Shown piece after piece: positions 25,301-36,100 of a stretch of DNA of 64,000 nucleotides. Both the position numbers and the translations under genes were made by a program. Each line of letters opens with the position of its first letter. The stretch's first letter is position 1. Location: positions 4,333,820 through 4,397,819 of the forward strand of contig CM067569.1 in the NCBI GenBank assembly GCA_034336665.1. Direction: 5' to 3'. Below the pieces are notes generated by a model. The model did no database searches. It worked only from the letters and a program-made list of their open reading frames with translations, and had not been told where the DNA came from. This stretch comes from Luscinia megarhynchos. Taxonomy: Eukaryota > Chordata > Aves > Passeriformes > Turdidae.

Positions 25301-26992
25301 TATGAATATATTTGGATGGTCAGGAATTGCTGCAACACTTTCAAATGATGTTACTGGAGTCACAGTGTTCACAAAATAAAGAAAACATTGTTTTAATAGA
25401 GATTAAACCATGTTCTAGAAGCAGTCAGCCAGGAATTAATTATTTGCAGAACATGCAGCTATGCTGGGGTCAAACCTCCACCTGTGCAAGTCTGTCCTTG
25501 GCAGGGTCTGAGAAGGAAAAACCTGAGTATACACAGGCACATTTCTATTCAACACTGTGCTGCTTCCTGAGCAGTGACAGGGCTACAAACCACACACACT
25601 TCCTGCTCCTTCCACTACTTCATTTCCAAGTACAAAGAAAAGAGCATTTTCCTCCATAGGGGCATAAACAAGGTGAATCACTGGGAATATAAAGCATAAA
25701 AGTCATGGAGCAGTTTGGGTTGGAAGGGACATTATAATGTCTTAGTTCAACATTTAGATTTAAAAACTACACAAATAATCGAGTCACTACATTATTGTGT
25801 ACCTTTCTTTTCTCAGCCATGTGGTATCACTAATTTCAGGCAGTTATTTAAAGAACATATGCATTACTTAAATCCTTGGATGCTGCTTCCCTGCCTTTTT
25901 TCCTGCTCTTCTTCTGTAGCTAGTGATTTGTGCTGCTACAGAATTCAGACTGCTTGCTACTAAACACATGCTTTTGTTCATAACATTGATTTTTCTCAAT
26001 TCTTACTTTCAACTCAGCTCTTAAAAAGATCAGTTCTCCTGGTTTCCTTCTGTTTATTTCACAATCTAAACCAGGATTTTAATGCTGAACCTGGCAGCAG
26101 CATTAAGATATCAACAGAAAAAACCCAAAGCAATGTTTTCCTCAGCTCACTTTGCTTTGGTGACTTCCAGCCCTTTATCCATCCCAGCTGGTTTCCACAC
26201 AGCTGCTATTTCCCAGCAGAGAAGCTTGCCTTCATTTCTGGGGTTGGTTTTCTTTATTTCAATTTATTTCCAGAACCACAACACACCCACGAGCTGCAGG
26301 AGGAGGTCCCAGACCAGCACATCTCGCTGGGCACAGCCAAGGGTTATGTGGTAAAAACACGGTGCATGTCTTGATCACACCCCCAGTGCCACAAGGGGGT
26401 TTAGAAAAACACAGAATATCCTGAGTTGGAAGGGACCCACAGATCATCCAGCCCAGCTCCTGTCCCTGCACAGACAGCCCAACAATCCCGCCTGGGCATC
26501 CCTGGCAGTGCTGTCCAAACTCCTGCAGCTCTGCAGCCTCGGGGCTGTGCCCATTCCTGGGGAGCCTGGGCAGTGCCAGCACCTCTGGGGAAGAACCTTT
26601 CCCTAAAATCCAACCAAAGCAGATCCCAAAGCGCCTCTGCTGCCAGGACGGTGCTGGGCACAACCTCACAACCGTTTCGTAACAAGAACTTTCCTTAGCA
26701 CGAAGTTACCCAGCACCGTCCCCTCACATTCCCGCACACAAATTCACGGGGCAGAAGGAGAAAAGGACTTTCCCCCACCGCCCCGCACGCCTCGCAGAGC
26801 TGCCCCTGCCCCGACAGCTCCCAGCCCCGGAGCCAGAGGCCCCACCCGACACCAGCAGGCTCAACAGGGGCTGCGCCAGCCCAGCAGCGCACGGCTGCGG
26901 CTCTGCCCCGTCCCCATTCCCCTCGCCCCTGCCCCGCCCTCAGGCGTCACCTTCGCGCAGCCCCTCAGCCAAGCTCCCGCCGCCGCCGCCAT
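13278..26992 (-). CDS. ACADSB: Short/branched-chain acyl-CoA dehydrogenase, mitochondrial
   Basis: Coding exons, 5' to 3' on the minus strand: 26951-26992, 23291-23453, 22946-23046, 22264-22470, 21649-21816, 21037-21162, 20574-20666, 18439-18528, 15015-15152, 14103-14202, 13278-13348. All have GT donors and AG acceptors, and the joined frame is 1,299 nt, 432 residues, the length I recall for human. The enzyme is an FAD homotetramer of the mitochondrial matrix. It oxidises 2-methylbutyryl-CoA in isoleucine breakdown and passes electrons to ETF. The N-terminus is Arg-rich and fits a targeting peptide. Exon 4 carries EYGGTGASF, exon 5 signature 1 ([12 protein letters not shown]), exon 10 signature 2 ([20 protein letters not shown]), and exon 11 the catalytic Glu in [10 protein letters not shown]. 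The ATG at 26992 heads a CpG-island exon. No frame break was seen. The exon 4/5 joint lacks one residue (Val) compared with human. Confidence 0.95.
13764..13904. repeat. 71-bp tandem duplication in ACADSB intron 10
   Basis: Two head-to-tail copies start at about 13764 and 13835. Each contains AAGGTAATTTCAATT near its start and GACACAGTGTTTGTGT near its end. They differ by a few substitutions and small indels, so the duplication is not brand new. It is intronic and carries no exon. Confidence 0.8.
14743..14895 (-). mobile_element. CR1 LINE 3' fragment
   Basis: Begins with the reverse complement of the CR1 3' end (AGAATGATTTGGGTTGGAAG) and continues with the CCATGGGCAGGGACACCTTC segment common to bird CR1 tails. 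It lies in ACADSB intron 9, about 120 bases from exon 9. Confidence 0.85.
15173..17010. repeat. 1.8-kb GC-rich minisatellite in ACADSB intron 8
   Basis: About 50 tandem copies of a 34-base unit (CAGCCCCACTGCAGCCCCAG, then CAACAGCACTGACA) are interspersed with a 40-base form that has an extra CAGCCA. Variants include AGCTCC for AGCCCC and CACA for GACA. On the transcribed (minus) sense the unit is G-rich, with two GGGG runs. Because 34 is not a multiple of 3 and the unit has no stop on the minus strand, it produces long Cys/Gly/Val/Leu-rich open frames up to about 340 codons; these are by-products, not a gene. The array begins about 20 bases upstream of the exon 9 acceptor. Confidence 0.97.
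17011..18438. other. ACADSB intron 8 remainder, nothing recognised
   Basis: AT-rich intronic sequence between the minisatellite and exon 8. No repeat family or RNA gene was recognised. Confidence 0.5.
21649..21816 (-). CDS. ACADSB: ACADSB exon 5, acyl-CoA dehydrogenase signature 1
   Basis: Reads [20 protein letters not shown] near its start and NGSKMWIS in the middle, the FAD and substrate contact region of the middle beta domain. The acceptor is TTAG; a CAG lies four bases earlier (CAGTTAG), but using it would break the frame. The TTAG choice leaves this protein one residue shorter at the joint than human. Confidence 0.9.
25706..25765 (-). mobile_element. Short CR1 LINE 3' end
   Basis: CATGGAGCAGTTTGGGTTGG followed by AAGGGACATTATAATGTC resembles the reverse complement of the extreme CR1 3' end. 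It is only about 60 bases long, so confidence is limited. Confidence 0.5.
26403..26640 (-). mobile_element. CR1 LINE 3' fragment
   Basis: Starts ACAGAATATCCTGAGTTGGA, followed by AAGGGACCCACAGATCATCC and CAGCTCCTGTCCCTGCACAG. This is the same subfamily as the copy at 39,066, to which it is closely similar. It lies in ACADSB intron 1. Confidence 0.85.
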
Positions 26993-27008
26993 TTTTGCGC
27001 CCGCCCCG

Positions 27009-27060
27009 TGACGTAGACCGCCGCCCTCGTGACGTCACAGCCAACGCCCCAATGACGTCA
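27009..27060. promoter_or_regulatory. Cluster of cAMP-response elements
   Basis: Two full palindromic CREs (TGACGTCA) lie at 27030-27037 and 27053-27060, with a half-type TGACGT at 27009-27014. CREB/ATF-family proteins bind this site. Being palindromic and central, they could drive both ACADSB and IKZF5. Sites are seen; use in vivo is inference. Confidence 0.8.
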
Positions 27061-27102
27061 GAGCCAACACCCCCCTCCTGCGCTCCCTCCGGCGCGCTCT
27101 GG

Positions 27103-27112
27103 TCTCGCGAGA
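27103..27112. promoter_or_regulatory. TCTCGCGAGA promoter box
   Basis: Exact 10-base palindrome TCTCGCGAGA, a known motif of CpG-island promoters of housekeeping genes, bound by BANP when unmethylated. It lies about 45 bases before the IKZF5 first exon. Confidence 0.8.
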
Positions 27113-27157
27113 CTGCGGTGGGCGGGGCCGGGCCGGGCCGGCCGGGGGTGGCACAAC

Positions 27158-27169
27158 AAATATGGCGGC
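27158..27169 (+). promoter_or_regulatory. IKZF5: YY1-type / TISU-like element at IKZF5 start
   Basis: AAATATGGCGGC matches the YY1 core (AANATGGCGGC) and nearly matches the TISU element of very short 5' leaders. Such elements normally sit at or just after the transcription start, which places the IKZF5 start close to 27,150. The ATG inside it opens a short upstream frame. Confidence 0.6.
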
Positions 27170-30100
27170 GGCGGGAGGCGGGAGCGGCGCGGGGCGGCGG
27201 CGGTGAGTGCTGCCTGTCCTTCCTGCTCTCTTGTTTTCTGCTCTTCCGTCTCTTTCCTTCTCCCTTTCCCTCCCTCCTTCTCCTTCCGGGGCCTCCCTGT
27301 GCCTGGCGGAGCCGGGCGGCGGGGGCGGGGGGCAGCGCTTGGGGCGGGCCGGCAGCGAGGCCGGGTCAGCGGCGCAGCCCCGAGGCTGCTGCCTCGGTGT
27401 GAAGCCGGGAGGACACAGAGATCGAGGGGAATCACAGAAATCACACCATTTCTGCAATCACAGGATCACAGAGCGGGTGAGGTTGGAAGGAATCAATCCG
27501 CTCCCGCCTCCCTGCTCAGGCAGAGCACACGGCACAGGCTCTGGGCTGTCCGGCGAGGGAGACTCCACAGCCGCTCTGGGCGGGCTGTTCCACTGTCATC
27601 CCCTCGCACTAACGGAGTTCAGGTGGAACTCTCCGGGCTCAGTCCCTGCCCGTTGCTCTGGTGCCATTGCTGGGCCCTGGAGCAGAGCCTGGGCCCTGCT
27701 CTGCCCCTCTCTGCACCCAGGGACAGACAGACAGACAGGGACACCCGCGGCTGAGCCCTCTCTCTGGGCTCCTCTCCAGGCTGAGCAGCCCCAGCTCCCT
27801 CAGCCTTTCCTGGGCAGCGAGGTGCGCCAGTCCCTCCAGCATCTTTGCTGCCCTTCGCTGGATCCTCTCCAGAAGCTCCGTCTGGCTTGTCCCGAGGAGC
27901 CCAGAACGGGGACACGCGGGTTTCTCGGGTTTCCCGTGGCCGTGTCGTGTCCCATCTGGCGTGGGGCGCCGGAGGAGCGGCGGGACGGGCCGGGGTGTTC
28001 GGGGTTGGTGGCAGGTCACGGGCGGCCACCGGCGCTGTGCTTCACTCCCCCTTCTCACGGCCCAAACTCCCGCAGGAGGGCCGGGAAGGGTTTGCATGGG
28101 GTTTGGAATCCTTCCTGCTTTAATTTATTTGATATGGAAAAGATGGAACAGAGAACACCTCCCTTTTTTCTCCTGGATTCCTTAGAAGAAGGTGGGATGC
28201 ATACATATGCTCGCAGTAATTTTATTCTCCTACTGCATGCATGTCCTGATAGATATTTTATTCTCTTATAATTACTGCAGGATTAGTTCTCACTGAGTGT
28301 GTGTATGAACTACTTTTTTCAGCAGCATTATTTAGGCAGAATATTTCATCCTGGCACGTTCTTTGAGAGCAAACTTAGCTCACCTCAGTGCTGTGACCAC
28401 TGTTCAGGCCAGCAGTTGTGCCTGGGTAGCAAATGAGTAACCAGTGCTCTGCTGCTGCTTGTGTGAAGCTGGAGGAGGTGTGGTTGTGTCAGCAGAGCTC
28501 GGGTAACACCCGGTGCGATCAGTGACACATGAGCTGGGCTGCTCAGTTTCTGATAATTAGAATTGCGTTTTCTGCTTTGCAGGAGTGACACAGCAGGGAT
28601 CAGATGTGCGTCATTCTCCCCTGAGAAGGAGAGCTGCTGCCTGTGTAGCTGTAAAAATACCACATAAAATCACAGAAGTGTTTGAGCACTCACATGGGAG
28701 CTTTGGGTCGTGTTTAAATTGTGGTGACTTCCCTACACTGATGTAAAAAAAACCGATGAGTGTCTTTGTGATAAGTCAATGAGGTAGAAAAAGGAAGTTT
28801 TATGCAGTTGATCCCTAACCTGTTTATGCAATTCTATGTAATTTTCTTTCAAAATCAAATGCTTTTTAAAAGCAATCAGTGCAATCATGTAAGACTGAGA
28901 GAATTGGGGTTGTTCAGCCTGGAGTAGAGAAGGCTTTGAGGTGACCTAATTGTGGTCTTCAGTTTGTGAAAGGACACAAAAGAAAGATGGAGAGAGACTA
29001 TTTACAAGAGCCTGGAGTGGCAGGACAAGGGAAAATGGCTTTAAACTGCCAGAGAGCAGAGTCAGATGGGATGTTGGGAAGGAACTGTTCCCTGGGAAGG
29101 TGGGCAGGCCCTGGCACAGGTGCCCAGAGCAGCTGTGGCTGCCCCTGGATCCCTGTGTGTCCAAAACAAGGCTGGACAGAGCTTGGAGCAGCCTGGGACA
29201 GTGGAAGGTGTCCCTGCCCCTCGCAGGGGGTGCCACTGGATGAGATTTAAGGTCCTTTCCAATCCAAACTATTCCATGATTCTTTGTAGTAAGTTTTAGT
29301 GCCTTACCCAAAAGCACACACAGATTCTCCTCTGATAACACAAACCTTTGGTATTATTTCAAATGGTTTAATTTTAAATTGTTATTTCTTATTATAATTT
29401 CCATATTCATGGAAAGTTGGCCTGGTCATGATTCTATTTTACATTGTCCTGTTTTCCCCTTCATATCTTCAATATTAGAGATGACTTTAATATTATAATT
29501 CATATCCTGATGTCTTTGTTTTATTTCAGGAGACACCAACAAATGGAACACAAATTAACTTAAGCCTAGAGGAGGCTGGTGACACCAGAAGAAGAGGGTA
29601 GGTAGATAAATACATAAAGATGTGTTCCAAACTGACTTAATGGTGATAATCAGTGCTGGGAGTTGAGCACACTCAGGTAAGGTGTGAAAGAACATCCTCA
29701 TCTGGATGCCAAAAGTGAACAAACATCTTTAAGTCGCTTTGGATACACAGGAGAAGATATTTAAATGTGGTCTGGAACTCAGACCTTGAGTTTGTGTTGG
29801 TCACCTAAGTACCTATTAAAAATAAATAATATTCTTATGGAAATGATAGCATTATAAATTATTTCTGATTATAATCTGCAGGAATAACGTGACAGACTTG
29901 TTCTTCTCCTTCCAAATGTATCCCAAACTCTGTCTTCCCAAATTCATTGTGAATTGAGACTTTTATAGAGGTTTGTTACTTACACTCCCCAACACAAGCC
30001 TGACCACTGATTTCTGGGGAATGTTTTAATCATTTCAGTGCAGAATAATGGACTAGATTAAGACTTTTACTCAAGATATGAAAGCAGAATTTTGGGAGAA

Positions 30101-33100
30101 CTGTGAAACAGTGCTTTGTCTAAGGCTTCTCTCCAGGTTTGCTAATCACCAACATTCAGTTGTTTCCCAACATTGCAGTTCCCATAATTGACTGACCCAA
30201 ATCTGGGTTTTTTGGAGCCAGATGTTTATTGGAAAACAGACAGTGAGTCAGAAGTGTCTTTCAGGTGACATTCAGGAAACAGAGGATGCAGTCTCTGAAA
30301 AACTTGTACTGGAAGTGTGATTGTTTTAATAAAAGTTAGAGCAGCAGAGTGTTAGAGCCCTGTCTTCTAAACACAAATATTTTTCAGGTTTCTTTCTTAT
30401 AACTCATGGAGGATTGGGAAGAGTAATGGACTCACATTTCCTTTTTGCTCCTTCTAGGGAAAGTGGAGAAGCTGTGCTCTGTGCTTTTCATCTGATGTGT
30501 TGGGGTATGTTTTGGAGGATGTTTGCTACTTAGCAGGGATCTAAAATTCAGGTATGATCCTTTTTTTTTTTTTTAAAGACTGTTTGTTTTTTATCATTAT
30601 GTATTTTTTTAATTTTAAATTTTATTTCCTGTTTTATTGTTATGTCATTTACCTGTTGCTGAAAGTGATTTCCCCATGAATTGTATTTGGTGATCTTTAA
30701 TGAGTTAAAAATTCAAAAAACAATATTCTTATTGTGGTCAATTTGTTCTTTGACTCACACTGTGTGATAAAAGTAATTTTTCACTTAAAAAAATCCATCC
30801 CAAAACCTGAACTTGTATTTGTGAATGCAGCCAAATTCAATGACACTTGTTTTCTGGAAACATTTTCCCTTCTAGGCACGAGAGGTTGTAAATGAAAGCA
30901 TCAATATGGGGGAAAAGAAGGCAGAACCGTTGGATTTTGTGAAAGATTTTCAGGAATATCTGACCCAGCAGACACACCATGTCAATATGATTTCTGGATC
31001 AGTTACTGGTGACAAGGAAGTAGAGAGTCTCCCAGCAGGTGAGCTGATTCTAGTACCATAAATCTGATTTTTTTGAGAGTGGCTTCAGTGTTCACATTCC
31101 AGTTAATGCTGCAGCTGTGTAGAAGCATTTCTGATAGTCATTTTTATGTCACAAAGGATGTGTATGTACCTTTGTTTCAATCAGGGCATGTTTTTATAAT
31201 TCTCTATATTTAAAGAGCAAGGTCAGAGAAGCAAAAGTATTTGGCACTTCCTTACAGCGTGACAGATGGTGTCCTGCAGATTGTTCATTAAAACCTGTGT
31301 TCCATTGTTCACAGCTGGGACAGAAGGTGATCAGAATGGTCTGGATCATCCTTCTGTTGAAGTCTCATTGGATGAAAACTCAGGAATGTTGGTGGATGGC
31401 TTTGAAAGGACTTTTGATGGGAAGTTAAAGTGTCGATACTGCAACTACGCCAGCAAAGGAACAGCACGGCTCATAGAGCACATCAGGATTCACACAGGTG
31501 GGGGAAGTTCTGCTCTGCTGGGTATTCACTCAGCATTGGGATTTGCATGTCAGGGGTTGGCAAATTCAAGCAGTGTGAGCATTCTTAACAATAACTGGGT
31601 ATTGGTGGGCATTTATGGTCTTATTTTTGTAAAGGTGTGCCATGCACCTATTTAACCTGTGCAAATTCCTACTGACCTTCATTTTTATAAGTAACTATAT
31701 TGAAGTAAAGTCTAGCATGAAAGTTTCAATGTAAATTGAAGGGCCCTAAAAATAGCTTTTAGTTTTTCTGTGCTGATGAGAAAAGTGACAAATGCACATG
31801 TTCCTACACAGGTGTATATAGAGCCTCTTCTTCCTTTGTTGTTTAGCCATGAAAATATTCCTGTTCTGCACAACATTCTAGATATGGAAGTACAAAGCAT
31901 AGTAATAAGAATAAAGTTATTGGTAGAATATTCAAATCTGATGATTATACCATCAAATTAGTAACTGATATCATTAGTGAACGGAAAAATTATCAACTGT
32001 GGTTTGTTAAGCAGCATTTGCCACTGTCAGATATGTAAACCTGTAAAGCAAAACTCCCATAAAGGTTAGAATATTCTAAACTGTTCTGAAAGCTCCAACT
32101 AAATGGCAAATGAGAGAAAAGAAAAAAATAGGTGCTTGTGAAGTCTGACAAGTGTATCACAGTATTACAGGAGACTTCAGAAGACTTTAAGCAGAGTAGA
32201 AAAAAATTGTGTCCTGCAAAGAATGAAAGTTTTTACAGGTTTGGGACAATCCATACCAGACTGGAAAATTTCAAAGTGTCTCTTTTCGGTGGTCTTGGGT
32301 AGGTGGCATTTTGGACTCACCTGTTGGAGCTGAGATGTAATTGGAGCTCTCCTCAGGTACAGTTAGTCAGATTCTCACTTTGCTGGGACCCATTTCTTCC
32401 ACACAGTAGCTGCCTGGGTGGATTTTGGGGAAGATGGAGCTCCTTGCACTGGCCTTCAGCATTGTCTTGTTTCAGCAGGGCATAATGGGGTAGGAAATGG
32501 CAACCAACCAAAAATCAGAGAGTTCTGAGGTTCAGATTCTGAAGACCTGGTAAATTCTTCTCATGTCTTCCAGAGCAAAAAAAGAGTTTTCCTGGTTTGG
32601 TTTTCCTGGTTTGGTTTGTTTTTTCACACAAGGGAAGAAGATCCTAGGCCTGAGTGTCCTTTTGCTTGGAAGGCTGGCAGAGGGCCATGAGATGGATTGC
32701 CTGTGCTGTGAAGGCTCAGATGAGTCAGCATTAAAATAGGGAAGTGGCAGCTGACTCATAGCCTCAGAGCAGTGTAAATAAACAGGTACAGCATCCTGGA
32801 CATCTGCCAAAGGAATTGTGACCCAGGCATGATCATGCAACCATTATTAAGTGCAGCCTACTGCAGGATTGGCTTCATGCTGAGTCTAACAGCAGATAAT
32901 GAATAGTTATCTCTGTGTAACCAGTTTAGAATGAAATCAGATTGGCAAATTCTGTGTGAATGCAGGGCATTTTTCAATCTTCTCATACCATTTTACCAGG
33001 TCTCCAGGTCTTTACCCATCCAACATCACTTCATTCAGTCCTTGGCATTGTTGCTGCAATTCCCAGGCAGGTTGTGCTAATTCCAGTCAGGATTTTTCCA

Positions 33101-36100
33101 TGTGCTGATGATCCCTAGGGTGAGGCAGAGCTGTCCCAGTGTTCCCCACTCTGCCAGGACACCCAGCTGAGCTCGAGGCTGGCAGTGACTACAGTCTGAC
33201 GAGCAGCTCACAATGAGCCTCTCTGTGCTCCACAAAAGCCTTTTCCAGCACTCTGGCATGCTGTGGGCTAATCTGTTCTGGTTTTCCAGGGGAGAAGCCC
33301 CACAGGTGCCACCTGTGTCCGTTCGCCTCGGCCTACGAGCGTCACCTGGAGGCTCACATGCGCTCGCACACCGGGGAGAAGCCCTACAAGTGCGAGCTGT
33401 GCTCCTTCCGCTGCAGCGACCGCAGCAACCTGTCCCACCACCGCCGGCGCAAGCACAAGATGGTGCCCATCAAGGGCACCAGGACTTCCCTGAGCAGCAA
33501 GAAGATGTGGGGCGTTCTGCAGAAGAAGACCAGCAATTTGGGGTACAGCAGAAGAGCATTAATTAATCTGAGCCCGCCTTCCATGGTGGTGCAGAAACCA
33601 GACTACCTTAACGATTTCACCCATGAAATCCCCAATATCCAGACTGAGGCGTACGAGAGCATGACAAAAACGACTCAGAGCGGTGGCTTGCCACGGGATC
33701 CCCAGGACCTGATGGTGGATAATCCTTTAAACCAGCTCTCCACGCTAGCAGGGCAGCTGTCCAGCTTGCCACCTGAAAACCAAAATCCGGCCTCTCCTGA
33801 CGTCGTCTCCTGTCAAGACGAAAAGCCTTTCATGATACAGCAGCCTGCTGCACCTGCAGTAGTTTCAGCTGTGTCAGCAAATATTCCTCAGAATTCCTCT
33901 CCGACCAGCCCTGACTCGCGGCCCACTCACAATCAAAGGAACTACAGCCCCGTGGCAGGGCCCAGCAGTGACCGCAGCGCCCACACCAGTACCCCCAGTA
34001 TCAGCAACAGCCAGCCCAGTACTCCAGCTCCAACCCTGCCCGTGCAGGACCCTCAGCTCCTGCACCACTGCCCACACTGTGACATGTACTTTGCAGACAA
34101 CATCCTCTACACCATCCACATGGGATGCCATGGATTCGAGAATCCTTTCCAGTGTAACATTTGTGGGTGTAAGTGTAAAAACAAGTACGACTTTGCTTGC
34201 CACTTCGCCAGAGGCCAACATAATCAACATTGACTGAGAACCTGCTTTGGTTTAGTTTTTTAACATATTACACTCTATTTTTCATACTTGCTGATGGAAA
34301 GCTTGCACATTCCCACAGGGAATCTTCACATTAATGAATTTGACAAAGGAGGCAAATTGATTTCCATGTCCTTGTAAAACTTGCCAGGAAAATTTTGTAT
34401 CAGTTTCAGTTGCTGTTTTATATGTAGCCTTTCAAGAAAAGCCAAGAGTGCTGTAAGGGTTGGAATGCATTTACATGCTGTGGTTGCTAAATTTAAGTTG
34501 CTTGTACTTAATCCAAATAAATATTCTGCAAGGAGCAGAGCATGTGTCTTGAACCATAGGATATAATTCCCAATTGTTTACTAGACAAGATAAGATGTAT
34601 TATCCATAAAATAAAAAAGGTCAATGCAATGACACATTATGTAGAGACAGGACAAGGGGAAATAGCTTTGTGGTGGCAGAGGGCAGGGTTAGATGGATAG
34701 TGGGAAGGAACTTGTTCCCTGTGAGAGTGGGCAGGCCCTGGCACAGGGTGCCCAGAGAAGCTGTGGCTGCCCCTGTATCCCTGGAAATGTCCAAGACCAG
34801 CTTGGACATGGAGGCTTGGAGCAGCCTGGGACAGTGGAAGGTGTCCCTCCTTTAAGGCCCCTTCCAACCCCAAATATTCTATGACTTTGGAGAAATCCTT
34901 AAAAACCTGGCTATTCAAACAAACAAGCATTTTTCACATACGAATTCAATTTGATGTAAAAGTTGCTTTCATTTGATGATTAATACATTTTTGTTTAATA
35001 TAGTCTAAACTCTTCATGCTAGGACTTAAACACTAATTTAACTATTAGCACAAATCTAGAAGATGAGTTTTATTGTGAGTAAAACTATGGTAGGAAAAAA
35101 AAGGAGCCAAAAGCCTGTCATTCATGAGTTACAGAAGCAAAAAAGATACCTTATTTTACCTACACTCTACAAACTTTCACATGCCATTGTTTTTCAGAGG
35201 AGGGAATTTTTAAGAGATAAGGAAGAGCCTCTAGAGCTAGTATATATTCTGTGAGATTTCTAACTGCCTTAAACTGAGTTGTACAGATATTTAAGATTTG
35301 CACAATTAGACTTCTGTCCTGCTGATAGAAGTTCGAATAGAAACAAACAAGAAGTTTACAAATTAAAACTCCTTTTTTCAGTTTTATGTTGGGCCAGGCT
35401 TCAACTAAGTTGCCTGTATTTTTGAGAGTTGTATAATCCAGTTTATTGTAAATTTCAGCTGCCTTGGAGGCCTGGTTTGTCCCCTCTTCCAGGTTTGATG
35501 TCCTTTGGGTGTGCTGGGAATAAGGGGAAGAACCTCTGGCTTCTTCTGGGCTCCATGTAGGATGCAAAGGAAAACTGGCTGACTACACTGAAGTTGTTTT
35601 TAGGAATTGTAGATGGCAAATGGTAACTGAAGTTGTTTTGTTTCATAGTCTACACTCATCTTTAGAAGCCCTCAGGCTAAAGGACAGGCACTTTAACATA
35701 AACCTGTATAAAACATCCAGTTAAAATGAATAATATCTTTATGTGCTAGATAAGAATTTGAGACGTTAAAAATAAAGGAAGAACTGTTACTTCTCCCATA
35801 TTTAGACATGCACTTTTACCTTGGTTTGTCCTACTTGAGACAAATTAAAGCTTTCCTTATGTATTCCCCTTTTTCTATCAGCAAACCATGTTTTATGTTA
35901 AAAGCAAGAGGATTTTATTAATGTTCCACAAGTCAGAGGTTGGAATCTGAATAGCAAATGTTTGTCTTATTCAAATTTATATTGTTATGAGAGCTAAAAC
36001 TTCCTGAAATTAATGGAAAAACTTAGAGTGATCAGGGTGAGATCAGTGCAGGAAAACAACCTCTGGAAGAATTTTAGCTGTAGAAATAATTTTGACTTTA

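Larger units (their letters stand above)
23454..26950. other. ACADSB intron 1 (3.5 kb)
   Basis: Contains two minus-strand CR1 fragments (listed separately) and otherwise unremarkable AT-rich sequence. GC content rises sharply from about 26,700 as the CpG island is entered. Confidence 0.6.
26750..27420. promoter_or_regulatory. CpG island spanning the ACADSB/IKZF5 divergent start
   Basis: GC-rich, CpG-dense sequence covers the first exon of ACADSB (minus) and the noncoding first exon of IKZF5 (plus). The ACADSB ATG and the likely IKZF5 first exon are only about 170 bases apart, so the two genes share one promoter. Confidence 0.85.

Noticed and set aside
27035..27457. Antisense open frames over the shared promoter
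   Set aside because: Proline/arginine-rich frames typical of CpG islands, with no domain.
27207..28271. 354-codon plus-strand open frame after the IKZF5 first exon
   Set aside because: CpG-island edge plus a CR1 copy in intron 1; no similarity to a gene and no conserved start.
31266..31655. IKZF5 isoform reading through the finger 1 donor
   Set aside because: The added codons are unrelated intron sequence and the donor is sound; true intron retention could not be shown.
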